Assembly: GCA_013407085.1 (NCBI GenBank)
Contig: JACCGJ010000589.1
Span: 1 to 64,000, forward strand
Direction of reading: 5' to 3'
DNA: 64,000 bases
Source: Atriophallophorus winterbourni
Taxonomy: Eukaryota; Platyhelminthes; Trematoda; Plagiorchiida; Microphallidae
Shown here in pieces: positions 18,150 to 29,150 of this stretch. The position numbers and the translations under genes were made by a program. Numbering within the stretch: position 1 is the first letter of the stretch; each line of letters opens with the position of its first letter. The notes under the pieces are model-generated. The model saw only the letters and a list, made by a program, of their open reading frames with translations, did not search any database and was not told where the DNA came from.

Positions 18150-19850
18150 TGTAGCTATATATTTACTGAGTCTATAAGGCAACCGATCGCGCAGTTCTGC
18201 GGCCTGACAGTCGCCGTATATAAAGGGATAAACACTTCCGGCGTTCTACATGTCAGAACGGATTTAAGCCTAAAGAGTTCTCCTCTAGCTCGTTGTGCAG
18301 TTATGGCAAACTGCGCAGCCCATTTGAAGTCCGCTGTTACGACTATACTTAAATCCTTAATCCTCTGAATAGATTGAAAGTCGATCCTACCGTTATTTGC
18401 AGTTACTGTAATTCTGTCGACTGCTGCAGACAACAAATGACATTTACTATAGTTCAGAGGAAGATCCCAAACATGCGACCATTTAATGACCTTTTCATTA
18501 TCTCTCAACAAATCACCGTGGTCACTGGATCCAGTGAATTTCACATTATCAGCAAACATGTAGCAAGGATATGACAACTGCGATGTTAGATCATCAATGA
18601 AGATCGGAAAGAGTATTGGGTCTAATACTGAACCTTGTGGGACCACACTGATAACTGTTGCGAATTCAGAGGTGGTATCGCCTACACGGACCTGGAAGGA
18701 TCTATCACGAAGAAAACTGGTTATCCAGTTGTGAAGCTTACCAGATATGCCTTTGGCCGCGAGATTCATCCCTAGGAACCTGTGACTAACCGAGTCGAAA
18801 GCCTTACTAAAGTCTAAGTAAAAGATCTCTACTCGTCCGCCTTCATCCAGTGTCTTAGAAACTCGATCTAAAAAGCATGAAAGATTCGAGAGACACGACC
18901 TTCCTTTAAGAAAGCCATGTTGAACCGTGCTTAATGATGAATTGTGCACGAGGTGGCTGCACAATCGATCCCTGATAAGTCTCTCCAAGGTTTTACATAA
19001 AACACTAGTCAAGCTTACCGGTCGGAAATTCTTAACTATGTTTGCGCAACCTCCCTTTGGAATGGGTACGACAATGGCTTTCTTCCAGTCATCTGGTAGG
19101 ATGCCTTTACAGAACGATTCGTTATATAACTCACATAGAGGCTCTGCTAGTACATTAGATATTTCCTTTACAATTTCAGGATGCACATCGTCAGGTCCGG
19201 CGGATATTGCACCATCTCTGGCGAGATCGAGATATCCGACATTTCGGCGCATAAAGCAGATGAACGGGAAACGTCTCCTCTGTAAACCGAATGGTACTGA
19301 GCGGCGAGAAGAACAGCTTTACGTTCATCTTCATTTTCAGTCGATCCTCCCATAGATCTCAAGCAACGTACTTGTTGAGAATCTTTCGTTCTACGTCTAA
19401 TGTACGCAAACAAGCGTTTTGGCATCGAGTTGGCTTCGTCCACCAAGCGAGTTTCATAGTTCTGCTTTTTTCTCTTTTGAGGTAGGTGCAATTGTTGCGG
19501 ATAACTTTGTAGGTTACATAGTCATCGGTGCATCCACTAGAACAAAACTTTCGCCATAACCGCTTTCTTACCTTCATGTATTTACGAATAACGTTATCAA
19601 ACCGCGGCGGTCCCTTAGCGGGGATCTTTCATTCATCTATGGAGCATGATTTTAAAGCGATCTGATTTTACCCAACCAACAGGTATCAACATTCGTTGAT
19701 AGAGGGAGTGACCAGTCCATCGAGTTTGCGGACGTGATTAGACTCTAATTTCCAGTAGTTTCTCCGGAGAGAGTTCAACGCCTCAACCTCATGTCGATCA
19801 GTATACGGCGTGTGCGCTACGACCTGCTGCTAACTCTCTCGTGACGGACT
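18150..19850 (-). mobile_element. CR1-like LINE with FADN active site (copy 2)
   Basis: Longer sister of the copy at 736-1742. Reading on the minus strand, the endonuclease-RT linker (about 19850-19260) contains KRLFAYIRRRTKDSQQVR; the RT follows and ends near 18155. Only scattered substitutions separate the two copies over the shared 1 kb. The catalytic pair again reads FADN, with the Asn codon at 18545-18547. A frameshift near 19200-19250 separates the linker frame from the RT frame. Confidence 0.85.
18155..19252 (-). pseudogene. CR1 reverse transcriptase (FADN), long frame
   Basis: 365 codons covering RT fingers, palm and thumb: [54 protein letters not shown] and CYMFADNVKFTGSS. It continues into the thumb (IKDLSIVVTADFKWAAQF) and ends after CAIGCLIDSV. 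The second catalytic Asp is Asn, which should abolish polymerisation. The frame is otherwise free of stops. Confidence 0.8.
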
Positions 19851-19904
19851 CAAGAATTCGTGGCCATGCTCTAAAGCTTCAAAAGTGAAGGACACTACGC
19901 CTAC

Positions 19905-19926
19905 CATATATATATATATATATATA
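19905..19926. repeat. TA microsatellite
   Basis: About ten TA units in a row, between two CR1 segments. Confidence 0.9.
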
Positions 19927-19929
19927 GAT

Positions 19930-20012
19930 AAGCTGTTTGAGCTCACCAAATCGGAAGGTAGGGAATTCCAAGCAAAGCACACACGTACGGACAGTGTCCT
20001 CCGTCCATTGTT
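19930..20012 (-). mobile_element. CR1 C-terminal piece, split from the element at 21739
   Basis: The minus strand reads SVRVCFAWNSLPSDLVSSN, the block that in CR1 proteins directly follows RRYFYS. The opposite-strand element ending at 21739 stops exactly at NCRRYFYS. The plus-strand element in between (20013-21738) therefore appears to be nested inside it. Confidence 0.65.
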
Positions 20013-21738
20013 ATAGCTCAACACGAAAAAGTCTCCTGGAGCTGATGAAATTACCCCGCTGATCCTCAGAAGCTGTGCCTATTCTTTGTGTACACCGCTT
20101 ACCTACTTATTTAACCTCTCTATAACCCAAGGTTTCTTTCCCTGTGAATGGAAGACTGGTATCAATACCCCCATCTACAAAGGAGGGAACCGTTCTGAAG
20201 TATCCAATTATCGACCAGTAACACTACTACCGGTGATCTCTAAAGTGATGGAGCGCCTCGTTGCAAACAGCATCACAAATCACCTGGAAGATAATTGCTT
20301 GCTCGCAATCGAACAACATGGCTTCAGAAAAAGACACTCTTGCCTTTCAAACCTTCTCCTTGCCCTCGATGACTGGACACAAGCTGTGGACAAAGGTTTC
20401 ACCATACATGCTTGTTATCTGGATATGTCCAAAGCATTCGATCGTGTTAACCACAGTTTGTTACTACAAAAAATAGAGCAATGTGGCATCAAGGGCTCAT
20501 TACTAGCCTGGTTGGAGGATTATCTCCGTGACCGTGTTATTCGAGTAAGGGTTGATGGTGCTTTGTCACGGCCCATTACAGTAACAAGTGGAGTGCCGCA
20601 GGGATCGGTGCTTGGACCAATTCTTTTCTTGCTCTATGTAAACGATTTACCAAAACTTGTTCGGTGCAAAATCTTGCTATTTGCGGATGATCTCAAGTTG
20701 TGGACACAAGTACGCACAACTGAGGATTGCAGACAGCTTCAGCTGGACCTCAATGTCTTACAGGAATGGTCGGTTCGAAATGAACTTCCTTTCAATGTGA
20801 GAAAATGCAAGGTATTGACAGTTGGAAAACCCTTCGAGTTCTCTTACACCCTTGGTTCCCATACTCTTGAAATAACTGACAAGGAGAAGGACTTGGGTGT
20901 GTGGGTGAGCAGCACGTTGAAACCGTCACACAACGTTAAGGCTGTCTACGAAAAGACGTCAAAAGTACTGCTTCTGCTGAAACGCGTGTTTGGGAGTTTC
21001 ACGAAGCCGACTGTTCATCGAATAATTAATACCTACTTGAGGCCCACCATGGAGTATGCGGTTCAGGCTTGGTCACCCTGGTTAAAGAAAGACATCAATC
21101 TCTTGCAGCGAATCTATCATCGGACCACGAAGCTCGTGTGCGGCTTAAAGCACAAACAATACGAAGATCGTATTGCAAACCTCAACCTCTTCGACTCTCC
21201 TTACCGACGTCTTAGAGGTGATCTGATCCTAATGTTTAACATATTGCATACCCCCAGCCATCCCCTTAATACACTATTCACACGACAACCACCAAGAACC
21301 AGCCGGAGTCATGAGTACACAGTACTAATTCCCGACTCGCGACTGAACTGTCGAAGATATTTTTATTCTGTACGTGTATGTTTCACTTGGAACTCCCTAC
21401 CCTCGAATGTTGCACATGCACCCAACTTGGATATATTCAAATCCAGCTTAGACAAATTCCTGTCGACCCATCCGAACATTGAGACTATGTATTCCACAAC
21501 CTAATAACTTTGAACTCACACATCAAATCATCTCGACCCCATGGACATACATGTGCCACTCCACTGAGTGAAAACAGTTTCTATCATTTGGATTTTCACC
21601 TGATTCCCGAACTGTTCAGTAAGCAAACAAATCCCGTTTTCACTGAGATATGTTATTTGTAAATTTCCATATATTTCTGTGGTTTTTGTAAAGCCATATA
21701 CTTTTTAGACCTTTAAAATTGAATTGAATTGAATTGGA
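20013..21738 (+). mobile_element. 5'-truncated CR1-like LINE, RT intact
   Basis: Open frame 20017-21504 plus a 230-base 3' untranslated region that ends in about three GAATT units near 21720-21735, a short 3'-terminal repeat of the kind CR1 elements carry. The endonuclease and ORF1 are missing, so it is a classic 5' truncation. It lies between two halves of an opposite-strand CR1 element. Confidence 0.85.
20017..21504 (+). CDS. CR1 reverse transcriptase, intact frame
   Basis: About 495 codons without a stop. Opens at KKSPGADEITPLIL, the usual segment before RT motif 1, so the N-terminus is truncated and no true start exists. Palm motifs are canonical: [59 protein letters not shown] and the catalytic LLFADDLKLW. 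The thumb has EKDLGVWVSS, and the C-terminus carries SRLNCRRYFYSVRVCFTWNS. It would encode RNA-directed DNA polymerase for target-primed reverse transcription. It is the best-preserved RT in the window and probably the youngest CR1 insertion. Confidence 0.9.
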   Translation, partial: LNTKKSPGADEITPLILRSCAYSLCTPLTYLFNLSITQGFFPCEWKTGINTPIYKGGNRSEVSNYRPVTLLPVISKVMERLVANSITNHLEDNCLLAIEQHGFRKRHSCLSNLLLALDDWTQAVDKGFTIHACYLDMSKAFDRVNHSLLLQKIEQCGIKGSLLAWLEDYLRDRVIRVRVDGALSRPITVTSGVPQGSVLGPILFLLYVNDLPKLVRCKILLFADDLKLWTQVRTTEDCRQLQLDLNVLQEWSVRNELPFNVRKCKVLTVGKPFEFSYTLGSHTLEITDKEKDLGVWVSSTLKPSHNVKAVYEKTSKVLLLLKRVFGSFTKPTVHRIINTYLRPTMEYAVQAWSPWLKKDINLLQRIYHRTTKLVCGLKHKQYEDRIANLNLFDSPYRRLRGDLILMFNILHTPSHPLNTLFTRQPPRTSRSHEYTVLIPDSRLNCRRYFYSVRVCFTWNSLPSNVAHAPNLDIFKSSLDKFLSTHPNIETMYSTT

Positions 21739-21883
21739 ATAAAAATACCTGCGGCAGTTCCGTTTGGAATGTGGTATTTCCAACTTGCAACCATGGCCAC
21801 GGCTGTTGCTGGAAGTTCGAAGGTGGAATAATATATCCAGGGGGTGGGAAACAGTAGTTAGTATTTTGTATGTGAGGATGAGA

Positions 21884-22789
21884 TCACCTCGCATTCTCCT
21901 TTGTGCAAGTGTACTCATTTCCAGTTGTCTGAGTCGCCTGGCGAATGACAAGCTTAGAAGCTCTCCGGTATATGCGATCCCGGAGTAAGATGTCTTTTTG
22001 GAGCCATGGTGTCCAGGTTTGTGCGGCATAATCTAGAACCGGGTGTATATATGTATTCATCATGAGAGGAAAACACCCCGGAAAAAAATGTCCAAATATC
22101 CGCCGTAGCATGCCGAGCAGCCGAGACGCGCTTTTGTAAACGGTTTCGCATTGTAGACTATTTTTCAAACTGCCGCAAATCCAGACACCTAGGTCCTTCT
22201 CTTTTTCAGTATACTCCAGGTTAATGTCGCCGAGCTTGTATGGATAGGAAAAGCCAAGGTCACGACCAATCTGAATCATCTTCGACTTTTGCATATTCAA
22301 TGACAGTTTATTTTCAGATGACCAGTTGAACAAAGCACTCAAATCGTTTTGCAGCAAGATACAATCGTCAGCATTTCTGATTTGCCTCCATACTTTTATA
22401 TCGTCAGCAAACAATACCATCTTACTATCATTTGGTAGTGGTATATCGTTCATATAGACTAGAAATAATATATGTCCAAGCACTGAGCCTTGTGAAACTC
22501 CGCTAGTGACATCAATGTTCTTCGATAATAGGCCGTCCACACGAACTCGGATGTGTCTGTTGCTGAGGTAATCTCTTAGCAATTCGTATAGTCTTCCAAC
22601 AACACCGTATTTCTTCAGCTTGTTCAAGAGTAAATTGTGATCAACTCTGTCGAACGCTTTAGAAATGTCCAGGTAGCACGCATGAATACAGCCCCCCGCA
22701 TCTACAATCCTCGTCCAATCGTCTACGATTGTCAGCAAATTTGTTAGACAAGAGCGATTTCTGCGAAATCCATGTTGGGCAACTGCCAA
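21884..22789 (-). pseudogene. CR1 reverse transcriptase, palm to thumb
   Basis: 301 codons: QHGFRRNRSCLTNLL, YLDISKAFDRVDHNLL, SGVSQGSVLGHILFLVYMND, VLFADDIKVW, EKDLGVWICG and HPVLDYAAQTWTPW. FADD is intact but the usual P before QGS is S and the G after VL keeps the turn. A stop at the left end of the preceding segment (22790) and a frameshift near 21900-21950 separate it from its flanks. Confidence 0.8.
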
Positions 22790-23831
22790 AAGTTAATTCG
22801 TTTCCAGATGTCGCACGATTTCTGCGGTTATTATTTGCTCAAAAACTTTTGATACCGAAGACAGCAAGGTCACCGGCCTGTAATTTTTAACATCAGAACG
22901 GCAACCACCTTTGTAAATGTGTATTATTTGTCCCAGTTTCCAGTCTTGTGGCACTACGCAAGCTTGGAGCAAATTATCAAACATGCGAAATAGAGCTGCG
23001 TATGACAGGTTTTGAGCAGCTTTGGAGTTATCTGGAGATTTCTTTACGTTTAATTTTCGTAAGTTCTGCGCTACCACCATCGGAGTAATCAATACTTCAC
23101 TCAAGGTCGGTCAAGTCGAACGATTGATTCCTGATCAGGCTCCATGGATTTCGGCGCAAAAACTCCGGCATAAAAGTCTGCTAACAGGTCAGCGGTCTGA
23201 TTTATGGATTCTGTGAAGCCGGACGAAGTTTTCAGGGCAAAGACTCCTGGTTTACTATTTGTTCTATCGTTTACAAGTCTATACAAGTGCTTCGGATTCT
23301 GGTGCATCTGATTAATCAATTGCGATTGTTCATCATCTCGAATTAAGCTGATAACTTTGTTTCTCAGTCGTGTAAATTGTGCCCAAGAATCAGCTGTGTT
23401 GGTAGCCTTGTGAAACTCCCACGCCTCTGCCCTTTGTTTCATCCACTTTTTAGTCCTGCTTCGTAGTAAAAATTTATTTCGTTGAGACGTTTTCTTCAAA
23501 GCAAACTTGAATGTTCCTCCAATATAGATTTGAGGTGCTGTAAGAGAGATCGCCAATGACTATCCGGGTCGAAGTTATCCAGTTGTGCGAAACTAGTGCT
23601 TTGTAACTCGGCACACAGAGCACGGTAGTTCACCATTCTGACGTATTTTGTCCCGTCACTATTGCGTCTAGCGCTACAAACGTACTCGAATTCTAGGACA
23701 ACGTGATTGCTTCGTCCGATCGGCGGTTCATAAACGATATTCTCAACAGCTGTGGGATCTGATGTAAGTATAAGGTCCAAGGTAGACGGCTGGTCTGATC
23801 CTCTCATACGAGTAAATCCAAAAACGTGGTT

Positions 23832-24293
23832 TTAAAGGGGTGCGTAATCCAAAACGGCTGGAAGTTCATTTTCAAGTGCCTCTGATGGATGATCATCCCG
23901 GCTATTGAGCTGGGGAAAGTTGAAATTCCCCATTATTAATATTTGAGTATTTTGTCGCGTTGTTAGATAGCGCAAAGCATTAATCAGTTTATTGTTCAGA
24001 TCGAGAGTTGCTGTTGGAGAACGATAGATCACTCCAATAATGCATTGATCTCCTGAAGTAAGAGTCAGAGAACACCAAATTGTGTCAGTGATATCAAGGA
24101 TCACGTCGTTCATAGCTCTACAGATAAACGATTGCTTGAAGTGGAGTGCTGCTCCTCCGCCATCGCCTAAACGGTCACGCCGGAATAGAGACATGTTCGG
24201 CAAAGAGAGTTCATAATCAGACAATGAGGCATGGAACCACGTTTCTGTTACAGCAACTATGTCTGGCGCCGTTTCATTACAAATCTCGGACAA
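23832..24293 (-). pseudogene. CR1 endonuclease N-terminal part
   Basis: APDIVAVTETWFHASLSDYE carries the catalytic Glu block (TETW). CIIGVIYRSPTATLD and the LIMGNFNFPQLNSRDD block follow. The canonical GDFN is GNFN, and a stop at 23832 interrupts before the C-terminal histidine motif (SNHVVLEFEY at 23690-23710, where SDH is normal). So two catalytic-type positions are altered. Confidence 0.75.
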
Positions 24294-24454
24294 TTCGATT
24301 AATTTGTTGGCAAGGCTGTTCGCGTTTGTATAGATGCACTTAATCGTATTTTTCGTGAGTAATGACGGGGTGTAAACCGAGGTTATTGTTCCGGCCTCTT
24401 TGGATGTTAAAACATGTTTGCGTCTTATTGGTCACCGACGGCTTGAATCGAAAG

Positions 24455-24820
24455 TTAGTTTTCGGTGTGAATTGCTCGGTCCGACTCGATTTGAGCCGGA
24501 CCTACGATGTTTTTTGACGCATTGATTTCCTTCATTTGGATAGAAACGCTGCTATTCGCTATCTCCAAACGGGAGAGTGTTTTACTTGGTTTGGTTGGGC
24601 TAAGTCTAACATCCTTGGGTAATGGTCGTTTCCCTTTTGTCCATTCCGACCTTACTATTTCAGCCATAGCGCTGGTCAAGAACGTGATCTTCATAGGTTT
24701 CGGTCCATCACCCTTATATTTTGGCGAAAAAGGAACTCGAAAAGTGTCCACAACATTTTGTGCACCTTGGTTATTTTTACATGATGACTTATATTTATAA
24801 CTTTTTGAATATGCCATCAT
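24455..24820 (-). pseudogene. CR1 ORF1 C-terminal domain
   Basis: 122 codons with DTFRVPFSPKYKGDGPKPMK and SEWTKGKRPLPKDVRLSP. The same arrangement (PKPLKITF, WENGRRLIPREIRLSAL) occurs at 30515-30724, marking both as ORF1 of one CR1 lineage. ORF1 proteins bind the element's RNA. Confidence 0.65.
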
Positions 24821-24870
24821 ACTTTTTCATAGGTTTACTTTCACCATTCATTCTAAATCCTGATATCATA

Positions 24871-25545
24871 CTTGTTGAAGAATTCTGTTTATAAACCATG
24901 GTATCTCGTCATTCTTCCAAACAGCGCGCGTCAAAAAGTGTCTTTCAGTAACATTGAATTCAATGAAAAGGCGACATTAATATTTAACAAACGAAATAAA
25001 TTGTGGCGGAACTAATGCTATTCACGGCAGATTCAAAGGCCCCGCTCGTAACCAATGTTAACCAGCGGTAAACCAGGATGATTAATGAAGGGACGCTCTC
25101 CAATTCATCATCACCATGAAATTTGTGCGAGTATGCAATACTGATTTGCATGTGATCATCACGTGATCTGGTGTGTTTTAAATCGCGGAAAACGGTACTA
25201 ATTTGTTATCCAAATACTGAAACTGTTAAAACGTTCACATACAGGATTCCATGTGGGTTCTTAGTGTTTGGGAACATTTATAGGTAATTGAGTTTACGAT
25301 GTATTCTCGTTAGCAGTTGCGAGCCGATTAGAAAAGTCATTAGTCTGGCGGACAGATGTACAGCACAAGTACATTATTATTCCCTGAGAGAGTTTGTTTG
25401 TCGCAGTTATTTTCTAAACGGTTGTCAGTAAACATCAAATTATAATGTAGCTCACACGCCACGGACATACGACAAACGGTTTCTGGCTGTTACCCACAAT
25501 CAGAGGGAGACAGTAACCGTTCTATCCCTGGTGTGGTGGGGATGT
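24871..25545. other. Unassigned spacer
   Basis: No coding or repeat signal recognised. Confidence 0.35.
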
Positions 25546-25549
25546 TGGC

Positions 25550-25905
25550 TTAGTATATTTTCCATTGGGCAGACCGCACTTGCGGTATAATGACGTTTGC
25601 AAAATAGATATGAAAGTTCTTGGCATTGACCCCGTGAGTTGGGAAGAACTTGCTCTTGACCGCTCACATTGGAGGTATTGTTTAAATCGTCGTCTGCAAG
25701 CTAGAGCGGAGCAGATCCAGCTCTTGGCTGCTGAACGCAGATCACCCTGCCGGTGTGCAACGGACAACCTACAACCGAGTCCTGACTATCGTTGCAAGCG
25801 CTGCGGGCGAGATTGTTCCTCCCGTATCGGGCTGTTTAGTCATTCAAAAATGATGTACATCCATGGTCGACATTGACCGAAGGAGGCGAACAACAACAAC
25901 AAGCT
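25550..25905 (+). mobile_element. 3' end of an RTE-like LINE
   Basis: Encodes the RTE C-terminus: GRPHLRYNDVCKIDMKVLGI, DPVSWEELALDRSHWR, and the terminal Cys/His cluster CKRCGRDCSSRIGLFSHS. It is followed by GATGTACATCCATGGTCGAC and an ACAACAACAACAA tail. 5' truncated. A second, diverged tail copy follows at 25906-25985. Confidence 0.85.
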
Positions 25906-25985
25906 GCGGAGCATGAAATCAGCACGTACTTGTGATGTGCATCCTTGGTCGACAGCGATCGAAGGATGCCGCAACAGTATGATAG
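25906..25985 (+). mobile_element. RTE 3' tail fragment
   Basis: GAGCATGAAATCAGCACGT then GATGTGCATCCTTGGTCGAC. It repeats the RTE 3' terminus directly behind the previous one, so it is an insertion of only the last 80 bases or a tandem slip. Confidence 0.55.
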
Positions 25986-26021
25986 CTAAAATTTTACATC
26001 GTTCGTTTATTAGTACACATC

Positions 26022-27835
26022 ATGCTACCATGTTTCTTAAGACCTGAGCTTACCTTCGTCTCCGGCATGAACAAATTCTGTGTTTATGCTTTGTGTACGC
26101 CCTTCACCTACTTGTTTAACCTCTCTTTAACCCAAAGTTTCGTTCCCTGTGATTGGAAGAGTGGCATCATTACCCCAATCTACAAAGGAAGAAACCGTTC
26201 CGAAGTATCCAACTATCGTCCAGTAACACTACCGGTTAAAGTGATGGATCGCCTCGTAGCAAACAGAGTCACAAAACATCTGGAAGACAATTGCTCGCTC
26301 GCAGTCGAACAACACGGCTTCAGAAAAAGACACTCTTGCCTTTCAAACCATCTGCTCGCCCTCGATGACTGGACACAAGCTGTAGACAAAGGTCTCCACA
26401 TACACGCTTGTTATCTTGATATGTCAAAAGCATTCGATCGTGTCAACCACAGTCTGTTACTACAAAAGATGGAGCTATGTGGAATCAAGGGTTCATTACT
26501 AACCTGGTTTGAGGATTATCTCCGCGAACGTGTCATTCGAGTAAGGGTTAATGGTGCTTTGTCATGACCTATTGCAGAAACGAGTGGGGTGCCGCAGGGG
26601 TCAGTGCTTGGACCAATTCTTTACCTGATCTATGTAAACGACTTACCTAAAATTGTTCGCAGCAAAATCTTGTTATTTGCGGATGACATCAAGCTGTGAA
26701 CACAAGTACACAACTGAAGATTGCAGACAGCTTCAGCTGGACCTCGATGCCTTACAGGACTAGTCAGTTAGAAATGAACCACATTTCAATTTCAGAAAAT
26801 GCAAGGTATTGACCGTTGGAAGACATTTCGAGTTCTCTTACACCCTTGGTTCCCATATTCTCGAAAGCATTGACAAGGAGAAGGACTTGGATGTGTGGGT
26901 GAGCAGCACTTTGAAACCGTCACATAATGCGACAGCTGTTTATGAAAAGACGTCAAAAGAATGTTCACAGTGTGAACATACACTATTCATACATAAGGCG
27001 CACCGGAATGTAGGGCTCACTGCCAATTTTTCGTAAAAATTATTGTTTTCATGTGCGCCTTATAGTCCGAAAAATACGGTACTGCTTCTGGTAAAACGCA
27101 TGTTCGACAGTTTCACGTAGCAAACTGTTCATCGAATAATTAATACGTACTTGATGCCAACCACGAAGTATGCGCTTCAGGCTTGGTCACCCTGGCTACA
27201 GAAGAACATCAGCGTCTTGCAGAGAATATATCATCTAACAACCAAGCTCGTACGTGGTTTGAAGTACAAACAATCGTATTACAAATCTCAATCTCTTCGA
27301 CTCTCGCTACCGCCGTCTTAGAGGTGATTTGATTCCAAAGTTCGATATATTGCATACCCCAACCACCCCCTGAATACACTATTCACACGACTACCACCTC
27401 CAACCAGCCAGATTCATGAATACACAGTACTTATTCCCGACTCGAGACTGAACTATTATGTATGTTTATGTTTTCCCCGGAACTCCCTACCCTCTAATGT
27501 TGCTCATTCACCCAACTTGGATATCAAAATCGAACCTGAACAAATTCAGGTCGACCCACCCATCGACGCATTGAACCTATATATTCTACGCCATAAAAGC
27601 TTTGAACTTTGAAACCGTGCATTGAAGTAAACTATATATCTTGACCCCATGGATTAACATGTTCCATCAAACCGATCGAAAACAGTTACTGCTCTCTGGA
27701 TTTTGACCTAATTCCTGAACTGCTCAGTAAGCAATCAAATCCCGTTTTTACGACTTATGTCATTCGTGATTCCGATATTATTCTGCGGTTTTTTCTAATG
27801 TTATATGCTTTTTAGACCATTAAATTGAATGGAAT
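26022..27835 (+). mobile_element. CR1-like LINE, decayed sister of 20013-21738
   Basis: Open only at 26022-26567 (FVPCDWKSGIITPIYKG, QHGFRKRHSC, YLDMSKAFDRVNHSLL), then scattered stops. The catalytic LLFADDIKL survives near 26670. It shows many substitutions and small deletions relative to 20013-21738 and ends in a GGAAT-type tail near 27825. A 120-base unrelated insert sits at 26960-27079. Confidence 0.85.
26960..27079. mobile_element. Palindromic MITE-like insert inside a CR1
   Basis: Compared with the sister LINE at 20950-20980, 120 bases interrupt GACGTCAAAAG / TACTGCTTCTG. The insert contains TAAGGCGCACCGGAAT near one end and its near-inverse ATGTGCGCCTTATAGTCCG near the other, so it can fold back. 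It has no open frame. Similar TAAGGCGCAC elements are recalled from many animal genomes, but this was not checked. Confidence 0.75.
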
Positions 27836-28049
27836 GGAATTTGCCATATGATTTATCCAATACGAATAAGTGATAGGAATAGGGGTCCTTTTTGAAGTTT
27901 GTTGACTTTTAGCGGTAGTAGGGGAATTGAGTGTCTGAAATAAAACTTTGGACCATCAAATTATGTAGATTCTTGCTGACGGAGTGTGTACCCGTCGTGC
28001 AGTAGATTGAATCGACATTAATTCACTCCGTGTACACTTTTCATTGACA

Positions 28050-28352
28050 ATAACATTAACCCCGCGAGTTGGGAAGAACTTGCTCTTGACCGCTCACATT
28101 GGAGACAATGTGCAAAGCGTCGCCTGAAAGCTGGGGATTAGCAGATACAGCTCTTGGCTGCTGAACGCAGACCACGCCGCCGGCGTTCAACTGACACCCT
28201 ACAACCGAGTTCTGACCATCTTTGCAAGCGCTGAGAGAGAAAATGTTACTCCCGAATCGGATTGTTTAGGCATTCAAAAAGCAGTAGAACACGACAATTC
28301 ATGCGATTATGATGTACATCCATAGTTGACAGCGACTGAAGGAGGCAAACAT
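28050..28352 (+). mobile_element. 3' end of an RTE-like LINE (second copy)
   Basis: Parallels 25630-25895: SWEELALDRSHWR, QLLAAERRPRRR, then a broken CKR-type cluster and GATGTACATCCATAGTTGAC. Several stops. 5' truncated. Confidence 0.75.
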
Positions 28353-28359
28353 TGATTTG

Positions 28360-29150
28360 GTCCGTGTCCGTCCTACTATTGATTTAACGGCTCGAAATTG
28401 AGATCAATTTATAATTTACATTTCGTTTTCTACTGGCTACAGTGAAATTTTGTATCGATTATCATTTGTGTGTGAAATGTTTCATTTGCTTATACATCCA
28501 CCCAATTTTTGTCTCCTGTCACATTCACATTTGTGTTATCGTTTTGGCTTGGATGGCACAAGATCGATTTTTTTTATTATTCACGTGACAAAGCTTGAAT
28601 GGAATTTCAGTTCATATCCACCGTTGACAGCATCATCCAACACGGTTTGTGCGCTAAATGCCGAAATAGAATTTTTAATTATCTTTTGCCTTTCAGCTTT
28701 GATTTTGACATCCTCGAGCATCCTGTACCATAAACGAGATGGTAATAAAAAAATATTCGAGCAACTCTTAGGTTCTCAATCACTGTGGTTCTTCAAGCGT
28801 ATGTAGGGCTCATCTAATATATCTCTGAAATGGAAAATATCTGAATGGTAGATAAACAATCTTAGATTTTGAAGCCACTGTTAAATATGGTTCTTACAAT
28901 GAACCATGTGGTTCGAACACAGAATCACGGAGTGATTCCTGATCAAGCGCTTAATGCACCGGCAGATCAAAGTGATGTGTTGATGGTGTGTGCGGGAAAT
29001 GTGAGCAATGTATCACTTCAGATGGTAGGTAATTTTTAGTTTTAAGATTAAATAAGGCTTGAAAGACACGTTTCGACGTTATATTTAATTCACTCATTGC
29101 AATCGTGATTGAAATGGTTTCATTTGAGATATAAATTGCATGTTCTCTCG
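28360..29150. other. Unassigned spacer
   Basis: The 118-codon plus-strand frame at 28450-28806 has no recognisable domain and atypical composition. I do not call it a gene. Confidence 0.3.

Larger units (their letters stand above)
21739..24870 (-). mobile_element. CR1-like LINE, nearly full length, broken
   Basis: On the minus strand from 24870 down: ORF1 C-terminal domain (24820-24455), endonuclease (24293-23832 and 23807-23496), linker (23556-23101), RT (23104-21884) and the C-terminal region (to 21739). Several frameshifts and stops separate the frames, and the endonuclease GDFN motif reads GNFN. Its 3' end is displaced to 19930-20012 by a nested insertion. Confidence 0.85.

Noticed and set aside
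28450..28806. 118-codon plus-strand frame
   Set aside because: Hydrophobic and Cys-rich composition of AT-rich noncoding DNA, with no motif and no splice partners that I could find.
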